Of a stretch of DNA of 64,000 nt, positions 24,145 through 35,106 are shown one piece after another (the first letter of the stretch is position 1; each line of letters starts with the position of its first letter). Position numbers and translations under genes: made by a program. Origin of the DNA: Ectobius pallidus (lineage: Eukaryota > Arthropoda > Insecta > Blattodea > Ectobiidae). Location: NCBI GenBank assembly GCA_964059195.1, contig CAXKWD010000009.1, positions 148,051,890 through 148,115,889 of the forward strand. Reading direction: 5' to 3'. The notes beneath the pieces are model-generated. The model was given only the letters and a program-made list of their open reading frames with translations, was not told where the DNA came from and searched no databases.

Positions 24145-24659
24145 GGTTTGTTCGCAAATCAGTCAGAAACCAGGAACACATCGTTCACGCATTCACTCTT
24201 TCTCCACACGCGTTCGCAAAGCGAGAATCCGTGATTCTGATTGTAATCTTCTGTTCGCTTAGTTCTCACGGACAGTTTCTGTACTATAAGAAAAGTTTGC
24301 AGGCTCTACCATAAATTGTTATCAGAGACATGCGCAGTAACCTATTTTCACGCGCCTGACTCCTCCCTCCAATAATCTTGCGCCAGATTTATAAGCATAG
24401 GCTACTTATATGTATGAATAATGGAAGATGATTAAAAGTTTTGCAAAATATAGTTTATATTGCCGATATATATTGCATGTATAACATGTTAAAGGGAAAT
24501 ATATATTTTATTTGCATATCATATCGATTAAACGCAGAAACTATCGATTCCAAATTCTTGTAACTGTTCGCAAAGTGCAAATCACGGGTAAGTTACAGAC
24601 TGGACATGCGCAGTACAACAAATTCTCAAGCAGTCACGGATTTGCTTTGCGAACAAACC
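24145..24659. mobile_element. TA-flanked MITE (GGTTTGTTCGCAAA), copy 1
   Basis: Inverted termini GGTTTGTTCGCAAA.../...TTTGCGAACAAACC with TA on both sides (24143-24144, 24660-24661). A reverse-oriented copy is at 47018-47512. The empty site survives at about 27998-28006 in the duplicated unit, which confirms both boundaries. Several internal GCGAAC words recur in both orientations. Confidence 0.9.
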
Positions 24660-24749
24660 TATTGACAATCTCCACAAAAATTCAAATCAATTACAGTGGC
24701 CAGCAGTCAGTGATGGAACAAAAGTGGTACGCCAAGATAGTAATGAGCC

Positions 24750-25205
24750 CAGTCTCTAGCATTCTGTGTCATTCACTGTCATTTCTTGAGGGGTGGGAAA
24801 AGATAAATATCTCTGGGTGCAAGGTCCGACTGTAAGGTGGAAACTTCAACACCTCCCTGCAAGTCTCCTGTAGAAATTTGACTGGCTGATCTTTCAACAT
24901 CCACCCTACAGCCTGGACCTCGCTCCCAGTGATTTCCATCTTTTCCTACATCTCAATAAATGACAGAGAAAGGCAGAGAAGCGGAGATGGTTGTCACACA
25001 GTGGTTCAAATCCCAGGCGGCAGACTTCTACGACACAAGATTTCAAAAGTTGGTTCCACGGTAAGACAAATGTCTGAATTCTGGTGGTGAATATGTTGAA
25101 CAATAGCTGAACACTTGCTGTAACTGTCAAAATAAATATTTCCATGAAATAGAGGGTTGTGTCTGTAAACAGCCCCAGGGAAACTTACTTTGTGGACGGC
25201 CCTCG
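24750..25205. mobile_element. Folded-back mariner, family Y (copy 3, left arm shortened)
   Basis: The right arm (about 24840-25205) encodes the decayed mariner C-terminus on the plus strand (HPPYSLDLAPSDFHLF, VTQWFKSQAADFYDT) and ends CCTCG before TA. The left arm is reduced to about 80 bases of inverted sequence (24757-24835) and lacks its terminal repeat. The right junction is the same as at 22070. Confidence 0.78.
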
Positions 25206-25348
25206 TATTTTCCCGCTATCCCATTTTTACCATCCCAATGTCCCATTTTCGACACAAGGTAATATGGTCAGCCTAGCCATATAGACCACATCCTTTCTCA
25301 TAAAAAATTAACAGTACAAAAAATGTTTACTCAGCATTCATGTTTTGG

Positions 25349-26639
25349 TCACGAAGGTGTTTCTTCAATTCCATGAACTGCCCTCAAATGGTACCTCAGA
25401 TGTTCTCTTCGCACAAAGCTCTTAGTACAATGAACGCAGGGGAACGGCCGTTCTCCTGTGTGCTGAGGCATGTGATCACTCAGACGTCCTTTCCTTGAGA
25501 ACATCTTTCCACACTCTGGACAGCTGAACGGCTTCTTCTCATCATGTGTTATGAGGTGGATCTTGAGCTGACGACTCTGTGCAAAACATTTCCCACACTT
25601 CTCGCAAGCGTGGGGTTTTCTGCCGGTGTGTAGCATCACATGTTGTTTCACCGAGTCTCTTCTCGTGAACTCCTTGGAACAGATGCTACAGCTGTAGGGT
25701 TTCTCTCCTGTGTGCATCAGCATGTGCAGCTGCAAGTGAGTGTTGCGCGTGAACTTGCGTCCACAGTCAACACATTCGAACCGCTTGATCATGCCTGTAT
25801 GGGTCATCGCATGCCATTTGAGTCCACACAGCTGCTTGTATCTTGCCCCGCACTCCTCACAAACATAGGGCCTTTCATCTGTGTGACTTCCCAAATGAAT
25901 TTTCAAAGAGTGCTTTAGCGGAAAAGTCTTTTCACAGTAGTCACACTGGAATGGCCGCTCTTTACTGTGTATCTTGTAATGATCCATCAAATTGCGATTT
26001 CTTTTGAATGCCTTGCCACAAACATCGCAGATGAAATTTCGAGCTTTGGCTTTCTCTGCCAATGCAGTATCATGCAACGCAGCGTGTTGTTTCAGCTGTT
26101 CTATGCGTATAAAAGTTTTATCACACTTTTCACAAGTATGTTTTCTTCCACTGTGGATCTGCATATGGTTCTTAAGTGAATCTTTTCGCACAAAGCCTTT
26201 AGAGCAGACAGCACATGAGTAGGGACGCTCGCCTGTGTGGTTTGACATGTGCCCTCGGAGTTGAGATTTGCGTGAGAACTTGTCCCCGCACTGGGGACAC
26301 TCAAATTTCTTTTCTGCTCCGTGCTGAGCTATCATATGTGACTGCATATTGCTGCTCTGTGCGAACTTCACCCCACACTCTTCACAAGAAAAGAGCTTCT
26401 CCCCAGTATGTTTGCGACAATGGAGTTTTAAACTCTGCTTCAAAGCAAACGTCTTCTGACAAACTTCGCATTCAAACGGTCGCTCTCCGGTATGTGTCAA
26501 GTTGTGATTCTTCAGGTGCCATTTCTTTTTGAATGCTTTGTTACAGACTTCACAGGTAAAGCTGCGAATGTTCCTATCCCTTATTTCCTTCATCTTGGGG
26601 CGCGATGGGGTGCTGTCCATATAGATGTCATTGCAAATA
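25349..26639 (-). CDS. C2H2 zinc-finger terminal exon, copy 2 (14 fingers)
   Basis: Minus-strand exon of 1291 nt entered from an AG acceptor at 26640-26641 in phase 2, so it joins in frame to the exon at 38153-38223. Reading from ICNDIYMDSTPS it encodes 14 consecutive C2H2 fingers with TGE(R/K)P-type linkers and ends GIEETPS, stop. Fingers 1-6 and 7-12 are two copies of a six-finger module, with fingers 13-14 as a partial third. All zinc ligands are present. The product would be a nuclear sequence-specific DNA-binding protein; targets unknown. The open frame extends 77 codons upstream of the acceptor, but that stretch is intron-like and shared by all copies. Confidence 0.88.
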
Positions 26640-26879
26640 CTGCAAAACCACAAAACCGCAATATTATTAGATGAACGATGAAAGATTGCCCAAGGTGGTG
26701 ATGAACTGGGAACCTGACAGAATGGAAGGCTATCTGATACCTGGAAGGATGGGGTAAGGGGGAAGCATGGTAGCAAGAGGACTACTAGACGAAGATACGA
26801 TGGACAGATGACAGTGGAGGACCAAAATGAGTTAAAAGTAGAAATTATAATTACAGTAAAATAACAGTACAACGAAATT

Positions 26880-27224
26880 CAGGTGACCTCGAAAATTAAT
26901 TTGTTATAGTGAAATTTTACCACTGCACAATGTTCTGGACTTTATTGTTTGAAAAAGTTTGTGATTTCCTTTGGAACATTCCCAGAATCACACTGGCTGG
27001 CCCATCTTCCAGTTCTCTTCTGTTTCTAAGTCATTTAGCAATTCACTTTTTGCGATGTCCACTCCATTTTGAAATTTTGACATGCCAAAGGAAAGCGACC
27101 TTATCTCCAGAATGATCCATCCTACAGAGACATCTATCAGCCCAACAACGGATCCGGCAGTGGACCTCATCTGAGTAAGCAAGCAAGTCGGTTGTGAAAC
27201 ACGCTATGTGTAAGTAAACACTCA
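26880..27224. other. Intronic/intergenic spacer, partly duplicated at 29790-30240
   Basis: Shares TTATAGTGAAATTTTACCAC and CCAGTTCTCTTCTGTTTC-type blocks with the region upstream of terminal exon copy 3, as expected for a duplicated unit. No gene seen. Confidence 0.55.
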
Positions 27225-27740
27225 ACAAAAGAATCGCATTTCAATGGATACCATCTCATTGTGGAATTCTGGGAAATGAGAATGCTGATGTTTTAACTAA
27301 AAAAAAGGCAGCTCAGCTGCTTACAGACCTGACGTCTAATCCACATTCCACTCTGTAAAAAGATTTATCAAATCCACATATAAGGACATCAACAAACAAA
27401 ACCTGACAACGGAATCTCAAGGGAAAAAATGGAACTCCCTCTATCAAAACCCTGTATCAGATAGTTTCTGATCTACCACGCAAATCATTTGTAGCTGCCT
27501 TTAGACTGGCGACAGGTCATGACTGCTTAGCGAAACATCTGCATAGAATTGGAATATTTCAGTCCCAAAACTGCCCACTGTGCAATTCAAATCAAGAAAT
27601 GGACTCGGAACATCTCAAAACATGTACTTCAGTGGCTAAATATGAGAACATCAACGAAAAATATTGGAGTGCAAGAGGACAAACGACTTTGCTGTCAAAC
27701 GTCTGGCATTAGAAAACAACAACACTTAAAAGTGAAGTTT
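27225..27740 (+). pseudogene. Non-LTR retrotransposon RNase H/3' fragment
   Basis: The plus strand encodes the RNase H active-site region and tail typical of R1/LOA-type elements (IAFQWIPSHCGILGNENADV, FVAAFRLATGHDCLAKHLHR, CPLC, YWSARGQT) with stops and frameshifts. It is 5' truncated and inactive, and lies antisense between terminal exons 2 and 3. Confidence 0.8.
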
Positions 27741-27759
27741 TGAGTGTTAAAATAAGATT

Positions 27760-28090
27760 TTATAATTTGACCTCTTCACTGTGAGTTCTGCAAACATTGT
27801 GTATGATTAAAGAAATGGATTTTTGCAACAGCTGAGTTTTCATTGTTAATCCTAGAGAAGAAGCTTCAGTCGTTTGTTTAGTATAGATACAAATTGGTGG
27901 CTTTGTATTATTTGGTTTGAATTTCACACTTTTTAAGGTTTATATTTAAAGCTTTAAGTATATGTTTGCAATGTAAAAAAAAGAGCAAAAGTGCAGTTTT
28001 ATTGACAATCTCCACAAAAATTCAAATTAATTACAGCGGGCAAGCAGTCAGTGATGGAACAAAAGTGGTACGCCAACATTGTAATGGGCC
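27760..28090. repeat. Duplicated flank of the zinc-finger unit (empty-site version)
   Basis: Homologous to 23789-24047 plus 24660-24750 but lacking the A72 run, the 515-bp MITE and the mariner. It therefore shows the pre-insertion arrangement of the unit. Confidence 0.75.
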
Positions 28091-28241
28091 TATATATTTT
28101 CCCGTTACCCCATTTTTACCATCCCAATGTCCCATTTTCGATTCAAGGTATTATGGTCAGCCTAGCCATAACACCAAATCCTTTCACATAAAAAATTAAC
28201 AGTATAAAGAAAGGAGTGAGGAAAGGTCTACTCAGGATTCG

Positions 28242-29532
28242 TCACGAAGGTGTTTCTTCAATTCCATGAACAGCCTTCCAATGGTACCTCAGATGTTCTC
28301 TTCGCACAAAGCATTTAGTACAATGAACGCAGGGGAACGGCCGTTCTCCTGTGTGCTGAGGCATGTGATCACTCAGACGTCCTTTCCTTGAGAACATCTT
28401 TCCACACTCTGGACAGCAGAACGGCTTCTTCTCATCGTGTGTTATGAGGTGGACCTTGAGCTGACTACTCTGTGCAAAACATTTCCCGCACTTCTCGCAA
28501 GCATGAGGTTTCCTGCCGGTGTGCAGCATCACATGTTGTGTCACCGAGTCTCTTCTTGTGAACTCCTTGGAACAGATGCTACAGCTGTAGGGTTTCTCTC
28601 CTGTGTGCACCAGAATGTGCAGCTGCAAGTGAGTTTTGCGCGTGAACTTGCGTCCACAGTCAACACATTCGAACCGCTTGATCACACCTGTATGGGTCAA
28701 CGCGTGTGATTTGAGTCCACACAGCTGCTTGTATCTTGCCCCACACTCCTCACAAACATAGGGCCTTTCATCTGTGTGACTTCTCAAATGAATTTTCAAA
28801 GATTGCTTTAGCGGAAAAGTCTTTTCACAGTAGTCACACTGGAATGGCCGCTCTTTACTGTGTATCTTGTAATGATCCATCAAATTGGAATTTCTTTTGA
28901 ATGCCTTGCCACAAACATCGCAGATGAAATTTCGAGCTTTGGCTTTCTTCACCAATGGAACATCATGCATCGCAGCATGTTGCTTCAGCTGATCTATGCA
29001 TACAAAAGTTTTATCACACTTTTCACAAATATGTTTTTTTTCACTGTGGATCTGCATATGGCTCTTAAGTGAATCTTTTCGCACAAAGCCTTTAAAACAA
29101 ACAGCACATGAGTAGGGACGCTCGCCTGTGTGGTTTAACATGTGCCCTCGGAGTTGAGATTTGCGTGAGAACTTGTCCCCGCACTGGGGACACTCAAACT
29201 TCTTTTCTGCTCCATGGTGTGCTATCATATGTGACTGCATATAGCTGCTCTGTGCGAACTTCAACCCACACTCTTCACAAGAATAGGGCTTCTCCCCAGT
29301 ATGTTTGCGGAAGTGGATTTTTAAATTCTGCTTCAAAGCAAAAGTCTTCTGACAAACTTCGCATTCAAACGGTCGCTCTCCGATATGTGTCAAGTTGTGA
29401 TTCTTCAGGTGCCATTTCTTTTTGAATGCTTTGTTACAGACTTCACAGGTAAAGCTGCGAATGTTCCTATCCCTTATTTCCTTCATCTTGGGGCGCGATG
29501 GGGTGCTGTCCATATAGATGTCATTGCAAATA
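28242..29532 (-). CDS. C2H2 zinc-finger terminal exon, copy 3 (14 fingers)
   Basis: Minus-strand exon of 1291 nt with acceptor AG at 29533-29534, phase 2, nearest to the shared upstream exons. With 44217-44381 (165 nt) and 38153-38223 (71 nt) it gives 1527 nt, an exact multiple of three (508 aa from the ATG at 44381). It has 14 intact C2H2 fingers in a 6+6+2 arrangement and ends GIEETPS. It differs from copies 1 and 2 at scattered positions, including finger 3 (SSYMQSHMIAHHG), linker 6 (DVPLVKKAKARNF) and finger 9 (CGLKSHALTHTGV), making it the most diverged of the three. Likely a nuclear transcription regulator. Confidence 0.88.
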
Positions 29533-30373
29533 CTGCAAAACCACAAAACCGCAATATTATTAGATGAACGATGAAAGATTGCCCAAGGTGGTGATGAACT
29601 GGGAACCTGACAGAATGGAAGGCTATCTGATACCTGGAAGGATGGGGTAAAGGGGAAGCATGGTGGCAAGAGGACTACAAGATGAAGATACGATGGACAG
29701 ACGACAGTGGAGAAGCAAAATGAGTTAAAATTATAAATTATAATTACAGTAAAATAACAGTACAACGAAATTCAGGGGACCTCGAAAAATAATTTGTTAT
29801 AGTGAAATTTTACCACTGCACAATGTTCTGGGCTTTATTGATTGAAAAAGTTTGTAGTTTTCTTTGGAATGTTCCCAGACACAAAAGACTATTCAAGATA
29901 CCGGTATCACTATTACCACAGATAAATTCAAACAGAATTTTGCATATAGCTTTATGATAGAAACTGTGTGCCATGTGTCAAAATCTGCTGATCCTCACAT
30001 GGATTTCTATCACTCAAAATGTCTGCCACAATTCCATCATCTGTGATGTCTTGTTACACTATCACATCAGACGTAGTCAGTAAGATTCACAGTCCCTGGT
30101 CCATCTTCCAATTCTCTTCTGTTTCTAAGTCATTTAGCAATTCACTTTTTGTGATGTCAATTTCATACACCATTCCGTTTCTAAAGCAGTTAGCGATTGC
30201 ATATTTCTTCTTTTAAGCTATTTCCATTCAGCACTCAACACAACTCATCACATTCAGCACTGGTTATAAAAAGTTGGCAGTAATGTCTCTCCCGAAGCAA
30301 TATTACACAGCATATACAGGTAAATAGGCTAAATTTTAATTTGTTATACTGAAAGTTCTAAATTCGTTATAAT

Positions 30374-31128
30374 TAGGGCCCGTATTTTTTGGTAACAACG
30401 ATAAGCGCGAAATTTTATAAAACAACCTCCCTTGCTATATTTAGCTTTTATATGCTTAAAATACCAATATGAACCAAATTGAATCCACGAAATATCGCAA
30501 AATTTACTCGATTCCGCGAAATGTGTCTATAAGCGCGAAATATGCCCCTTCTGTCCGTAAAGTGAGAAATGAGCACGAAAATGTGCCTTAAAATTTGGTG
30601 TACTGTATTTTTTATTTCTTAGCAGCATGCTTTTTTTTCTGCTGTTTCTGTGGCTGTCGAAGATTTAGCGATATATCAATATTTGTTATCGATTAGAAAG
30701 ATTGCAGAATTTACACAAAGATTGTCTGCAACCCGGTTTGTACTGTTGAGTACTATCCTTTCCTGCTATCTCTTTGCCAAGTTAGCGATGCCTATGAACG
30801 ATTACAGCAGAAGAGTGTAGGATGTTTGTTACTTGTATTCAACAGATTTCGTCTTTTATCCACAGTGGTATGGATGACACTTCTGTTTGCAAATGGCTAT
30901 CTGATGGCGTTTAGTAGGAATTACGATAATATTTCTCGTAATTTATTGTATTTGAACATAAAAATGAGGGGGGGGGGTGTTAATTCATGTAAAAAAAGAA
31001 GCATAATTTATCATTGCACAATGTTCCCAATGTAGTATAAATAATTTATTTCACAAAATACCCACCGAAATAGAAGGAAGTTAACACCGAAATCAGCCAT
31101 TTTATTTCACCAATAAATCAGGGCCCTA
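30374..31128. mobile_element. hAT-type non-autonomous element with perfect 8-bp duplication
   Basis: Termini TAGGGCCC...GGGCCCTA, flanked by identical GTTATAAT at 30366-30373 and 31129-31136. Repeated GCGAAAT/GCGCGAAAT words lie inside. A G-run is at about 30967-30976. No transposase. Confidence 0.88.
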
Positions 31129-31365
31129 GTTATAATGAAATGTTTTAACACACAGAAAATAGGGAAAAGAGACATGGCCAATAGATAATTTTGCAATATT
31201 GTAAATTTTGTTTTACAGGTGTTCATTATACTGGTATTTTACTGTATCAGGTATTGTTTGGTTGAGGGGAAAACCATACTCAACTTTACTAATCTGCCAG
31301 ACACCATAGACTAAAGAACCAAATTCTTTTCAACAAATCAAGGGACATAACTTATTGCAAACACA

Positions 31366-31740
31366 TATTCATAAAAAAAGAATGAGCAGTCAGAAACTTT
31401 TATCTTCTCGTCCTCCCAGAAATTTAAAAATAAAATTGTATAAGACTACTATCCTGCTGGTTGTGGGGCATGGTCGCTTACTCTTCGGGAAGAACATAAC
31501 TGAGTGTTTCAAAACAGGATGCTTAGGAAATATTCAAACCTAAGAGAGATGAAAATGGGGACTGGAGAAAACTGCATAATGTTGAGCTTCATAACCTGTA
31601 CTCTTCATCGAATATAGTAAGGATAATCAAATCATGAAGAACTAAATGGGCTGGACATGGGGAGGAAAGACATATCTCAAAAATATTGACCGGGAGACTT
31701 GAGGAGAGGAAGACCTAGACTTAGGTAAAAAATAAAATAA
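31366..31740 (+). pseudogene. RTE-type retrotransposon 3' fragment (decayed)
   Basis: Broken plus-strand frames retain the post-RT signature (LLSSRPPRNLKIKLYKTTIL, RDENGDWRKLHN, LHNLYSSSNIVRII, WAGHGEERHIS). Closely related to 48670-49190. Several frameshifts; immediately followed by the Helitron at 31754. Confidence 0.8.
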
Positions 31741-31753
31741 AAAACAAAATAAA

Positions 31754-32093
31754 TCTCTATATATATAAAAGGCTTTGTCCTGACTGACTGACTGAATGAA
31801 TGACTGACTGAATGACAGGAATCAACGTACAGCCTAAACTATAACAGGTAGAGACTTGGAATTTTGACAGTACCTTCGCTTCATAATGTAGGTGCTCACT
31901 AAGAAAGGATTTTGAAAAATTCTGATCCTTAATGCCAAAAATTAAATGTTTTTGAAAATACTTAATCCCTTTTTACATAGAACTATCAAAACAAATTCAC
32001 AGAACGTATTGTTACCAGTGATATCAGGTGGGCTTGGATTAAATTAAATGGATGTTTGACAAATTAGAGAAGGTATCATTATAATTCATATTA
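31754..32093 (+). mobile_element. Helitron 5' portion (same family as 678-1525), no 3' end
   Basis: It starts TCTCTATATATATAAAAGG after an A and follows Helitron copy 1 for ~340 bases including the TGAC microsatellite. It then stops exactly where another Helitron 5' terminus begins; the family's own 3' hairpin end is absent. Confidence 0.82.
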
Positions 32094-32619
32094 TCTATAT
32101 TAATAAAAGGAATTCTCCTCGATGTCCAGCGAAATCTACTGAACGCAGAGATCTGAAATTTTAAACATAGGTGTGCTGAAGGGTCGGAAAATGCACCTCG
32201 AAGCCGGAATTTTAATTTTAGTTTTCGTTCGTGAGTTATGAGTGAAAAACTGGCAAAAAACGTGCATTTTTTGCGTTTTCAAAACATAAGTTTTCAGTTA
32301 TACATTTCAATGTCAAGTCAATTACAGTTGGCTTTGGCTATTTTTGTCAAACCTTGAAAACAAAACTTTCGCGATCGCTTGAATGTTGTAAGCCCTAAAT
32401 ATGGTCGAACGTTGTTTTATTTGGACGAATCTCACTATACAGAGGTTTTCTTGGCCAAGAAACTCGAATCTGAGGTCGCTTTTACCAGTCGATGCTATCT
32501 GATCGTGGTATGTAGTCCATGCGATTTAGGTGTTAATAAATGTAATGATTTAACTATTATGCTCTTAATTTTTAATTCTTGAAATAATTATCGCGGGCGA
32601 AGCCGCGGGCACATGCTAG
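32094..32619 (+). mobile_element. Short Helitron with complete termini
   Basis: It begins TCTATATTAATAAAAGG, ends CTAG before a T, and has a hairpin CGCGG...CCGCG at 32592-32607, twelve bases before the end. It abuts the preceding Helitron fragment, so two 5' ends share one 3' end. A 67-codon frame inside has no recognisable domain. Confidence 0.85.
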
Positions 32620-32646
32620 TAAATAAATAAACAAACAAACAAAAAA

Positions 32647-32850
32647 AGGTAAAGTGATCCCTGTATGGGCCATGGAGACCCATAGGGTTTCCAGGAGGTT
32701 GAGGCTCCCAGATCACTGAAATGTGCATAATGTGCAGTGATTATATGATCCCATCAGAACAGAACTTTTCTATCGAAGTACACTGTTCACTACACCACAG
32801 AATATGTTATTTTCTCTGAATAAATCGCAACTTTATTAAAAGTGGTACGT
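32647..32850 (+). repeat. SINE-like fragment plus unnamed dispersed repeat
   Basis: 32647-32727 is the plus-strand counterpart of the SINE body at 1-245. 32733-32840 is the inverted partner of 21125-21220. Confidence 0.55.
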
Positions 32851-32984
32851 ATTGTTGTGCCTAGAATAGGGACTTAGGTAAGGTGATTATAGGTTGAACG
32901 GTCTTAAACACAATAATCTGAGTCACAAGTGAATGATTTTTATTGCGAGAAAATAATTATATACGTGAAATAGGAACTTTCAAT

Positions 32985-33007
32985 TATTATTGTTGTTGTT
33001 ATTGTTA

Positions 33008-33041
<34 letters not shown>

Positions 33042-33110
33042 CATCATCATAATCATCATCATTATTATTAGTATCATCATAATTTTCATTATCAGCTGAG
33101 TGTATACTCC
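32985..33110. repeat. (ATT)n/(ATC)n microsatellite
   Basis: A long run of TTATTG/TTA repeats passing into ATC repeats. Confidence 0.9.
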
Positions 33111-33289
33111 TTTTAGCTACGAGACCATATCAGGAGTTCAGGATCTGTGTCTGTACAGTAGGGTAGGCCATGGAACTATTGCTTGTCAATTGTTTCTATT
33201 ATTGGTGTATTTTAAGGAGTAAATTTCGACTGATATTAATTTAAATGGATATGATACAGGATGAAATGGTGAGGATGATTCATGGTATG

Positions 33290-33440
33290 TAAATATCCAA
33301 TTCGGCATTTGCCTTTACGATTGGGGAAACCGTGAAAAAACCCTTGTCAAATTGGCCGGTCACAGGATTTGAACCTGGGACCTCCAGAATGCGAGTCCAA
33401 GATGTTATCATCTTGGCAACCTCGCTCAGTCCTTCAGTTG
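33290..33440 (-). repeat. tRNA-derived SINE fragment
   Basis: On the minus strand: GAGGTTGCCAAGATGATAAC (A-box region), GTCCCAGGTTCAAATCCTG (B box), then a body with GGGTTTTTTCACGGTTTCCCC. A similar body phrase recurs at 52120-52150, so 52009-52200 belongs to a related family. Confidence 0.72.
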
Positions 33441-34241
33441 TTGTACAAGAATAAAATGAACAACTGAATAATGAATGGTTCGAACAAGTGAGTTTAACCA
33501 AGGTATCGGTAATTATTCTGGCAACGGTGACAAATAAAAGAGCTGTAAGCTATTTACAAATTATAATCACATCGATAGTGTGCTGCTGATGGTGTCAGCC
33601 AACCCCTCTCATGTGACATCGCCCAGAACGTTCCATGAGTATATTGATTTCCGATGTTCTGCTGCATTACCAGTCAAGCGATCACTTATATAGCAAACTA
33701 ACAACAAGGGGGGGGGGGGGAAGTTGAATATTTGATAACCACATTCGAATGTCATTGATGAACGTTGTCATACTGATATCTCATTGGATCACAGCTAATC
33801 CTATTTTCATTTTGATCATTATGTAAGCGTGTTTTACACAATTACTTTGTGGGAAACGAGTTGTAACCTTGATCAAAACATCGAAGAAATTTCTAAGTAA
33901 GCAATTCTGCTTTTATTATCAAATAAAGTGTGATTATCCATATTTAATCTGTTATTTCCATGCAATTACCGTATGTTCCCGAATACTACCCGCATCTATA
34001 CTATTTTCACTTTAAGTTCAAAGGAGATGTAAACAAACTCTAAAGTACCACTCCGCCGAGCATGTGACAAACCATGTGGAGTTTTACCCGCCACGGAAAG
34101 AAACGGAATGAGGATTTGTGTATATTCCAGTGTTCTCAATAGTACTTTTAAAATATTTTTTATAACATGCACCATTGTTGAAAATGTGATATTTATTTTG
34201 AAAAGATCGATACATCTGTACAAAATGAGGCTTAATATTAG
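33441..34241. other. Intergenic/intronic DNA, no gene seen
   Basis: Contains a G11 run near 33710. A segment at 34009-34050 (CTTTAAGTTCAAAGGAGATG) has its inverted partner at about 35702-35745, so an older TIR-like element may enclose the mariner at 34244. Confidence 0.4.
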
Positions 34242-34243
34242 TA

Positions 34244-35104
34244 CATGGGTTGGTTTTTTAGTTTTGACACCATAGTTATAACTGGATTAATAACTCAAAA
34301 TAGATGGTTCCAAGTTTCATAGGCCCTCGATGTAGTCCCCACCGTTGCGTACAACGTGTTGCCAGCGATGCGGAAGTCGTTGGATCCCGTTGGCACTGCC
34401 CAATCTATTGATGGTGCGAAGAGAGCGCTCGGCAGCCTGCTTAACGTCTTCAATGGTACGGAAGTGCTCCCCGCGCGTTGTCATCTTCATCTTCGGGATG
34501 AGATCATAGTCGCAGGGACTGATGTCGGGAGAATAGGGGGGGGGGGTGATAGAGGACCTCCCAGCCCCAGCGATCCAACAATGCCGACACAACGCCTGCT
34601 GTGTGTGCCCTAGCATTGTCATGCAGAACGATGGGCGGTGTAACCATGTGGTGGCCCCGTTTCCTTCTCAGAGCTCCTCGGAGATGGTCTTGCAGAAACG
34701 AACAATAGTACGCCGCATTAACGGTTTGCCCTCGAGGAACGGTATGGTGAATAATCACACCATCCCAATCATAGGCAAGAATCAACATTACCTTCACATT
34801 GGTGGGGGTTGGTCGAACTGTTTGTTTCAGTCCCTGCGACTATGATCTCATCCCGAAGGTGAAGATGACAATGCGCGGGGAGCACTTCCGTACCATTGAA
34901 GACGTTAAGCAGGCTGCCGAGCGCTCTCCTCGCACCATCAATAGATTGGGCAGTGCCAACGGATCCAACGACTTCCGCATCGCTGGCAACACGTTGTACG
35001 CAACGGTGGGGACTACATCGAGGGCATATGAAACTTGGAACCATCTATTTTGAGTTATTAATCCAGTTATAACTATGGTGTCAAAACTAAAAAACCAACC
35101 TATG
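34244..35104. mobile_element. Folded-back mariner/Tc1-type element (third family)
   Basis: TA flanks at 34242-34243 and 35105-35106. The arms 34244-34521 and 34828-35104 are near-perfect reverse complements (about 278 bp). On the minus strand the left arm and loop encode the catalytic and C-terminal part of the transposase (YDWDGVIIHHTVPRG, HDNARAHTAGVV, HPPPYSPDISPCDYDLIPKM, with a frameshift at the G-run near 34543). The right arm repeats only the last ~70 codons on the plus strand. The N-terminal DNA-binding half is missing. Confidence 0.88.
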
Positions 35105-35106
35105 TA

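Noticed and set aside
26640..26872. N-terminal extension of the zinc-finger frames (e.g. MYCYFTVII..., also 29533-29765 and 23524-23765)
   Set aside because: Open by chance upstream of a clear AG acceptor; hydrophobic, composition unlike the exon, and replaced by unrelated sequence in the paralogue at 54714. Treated as intron.
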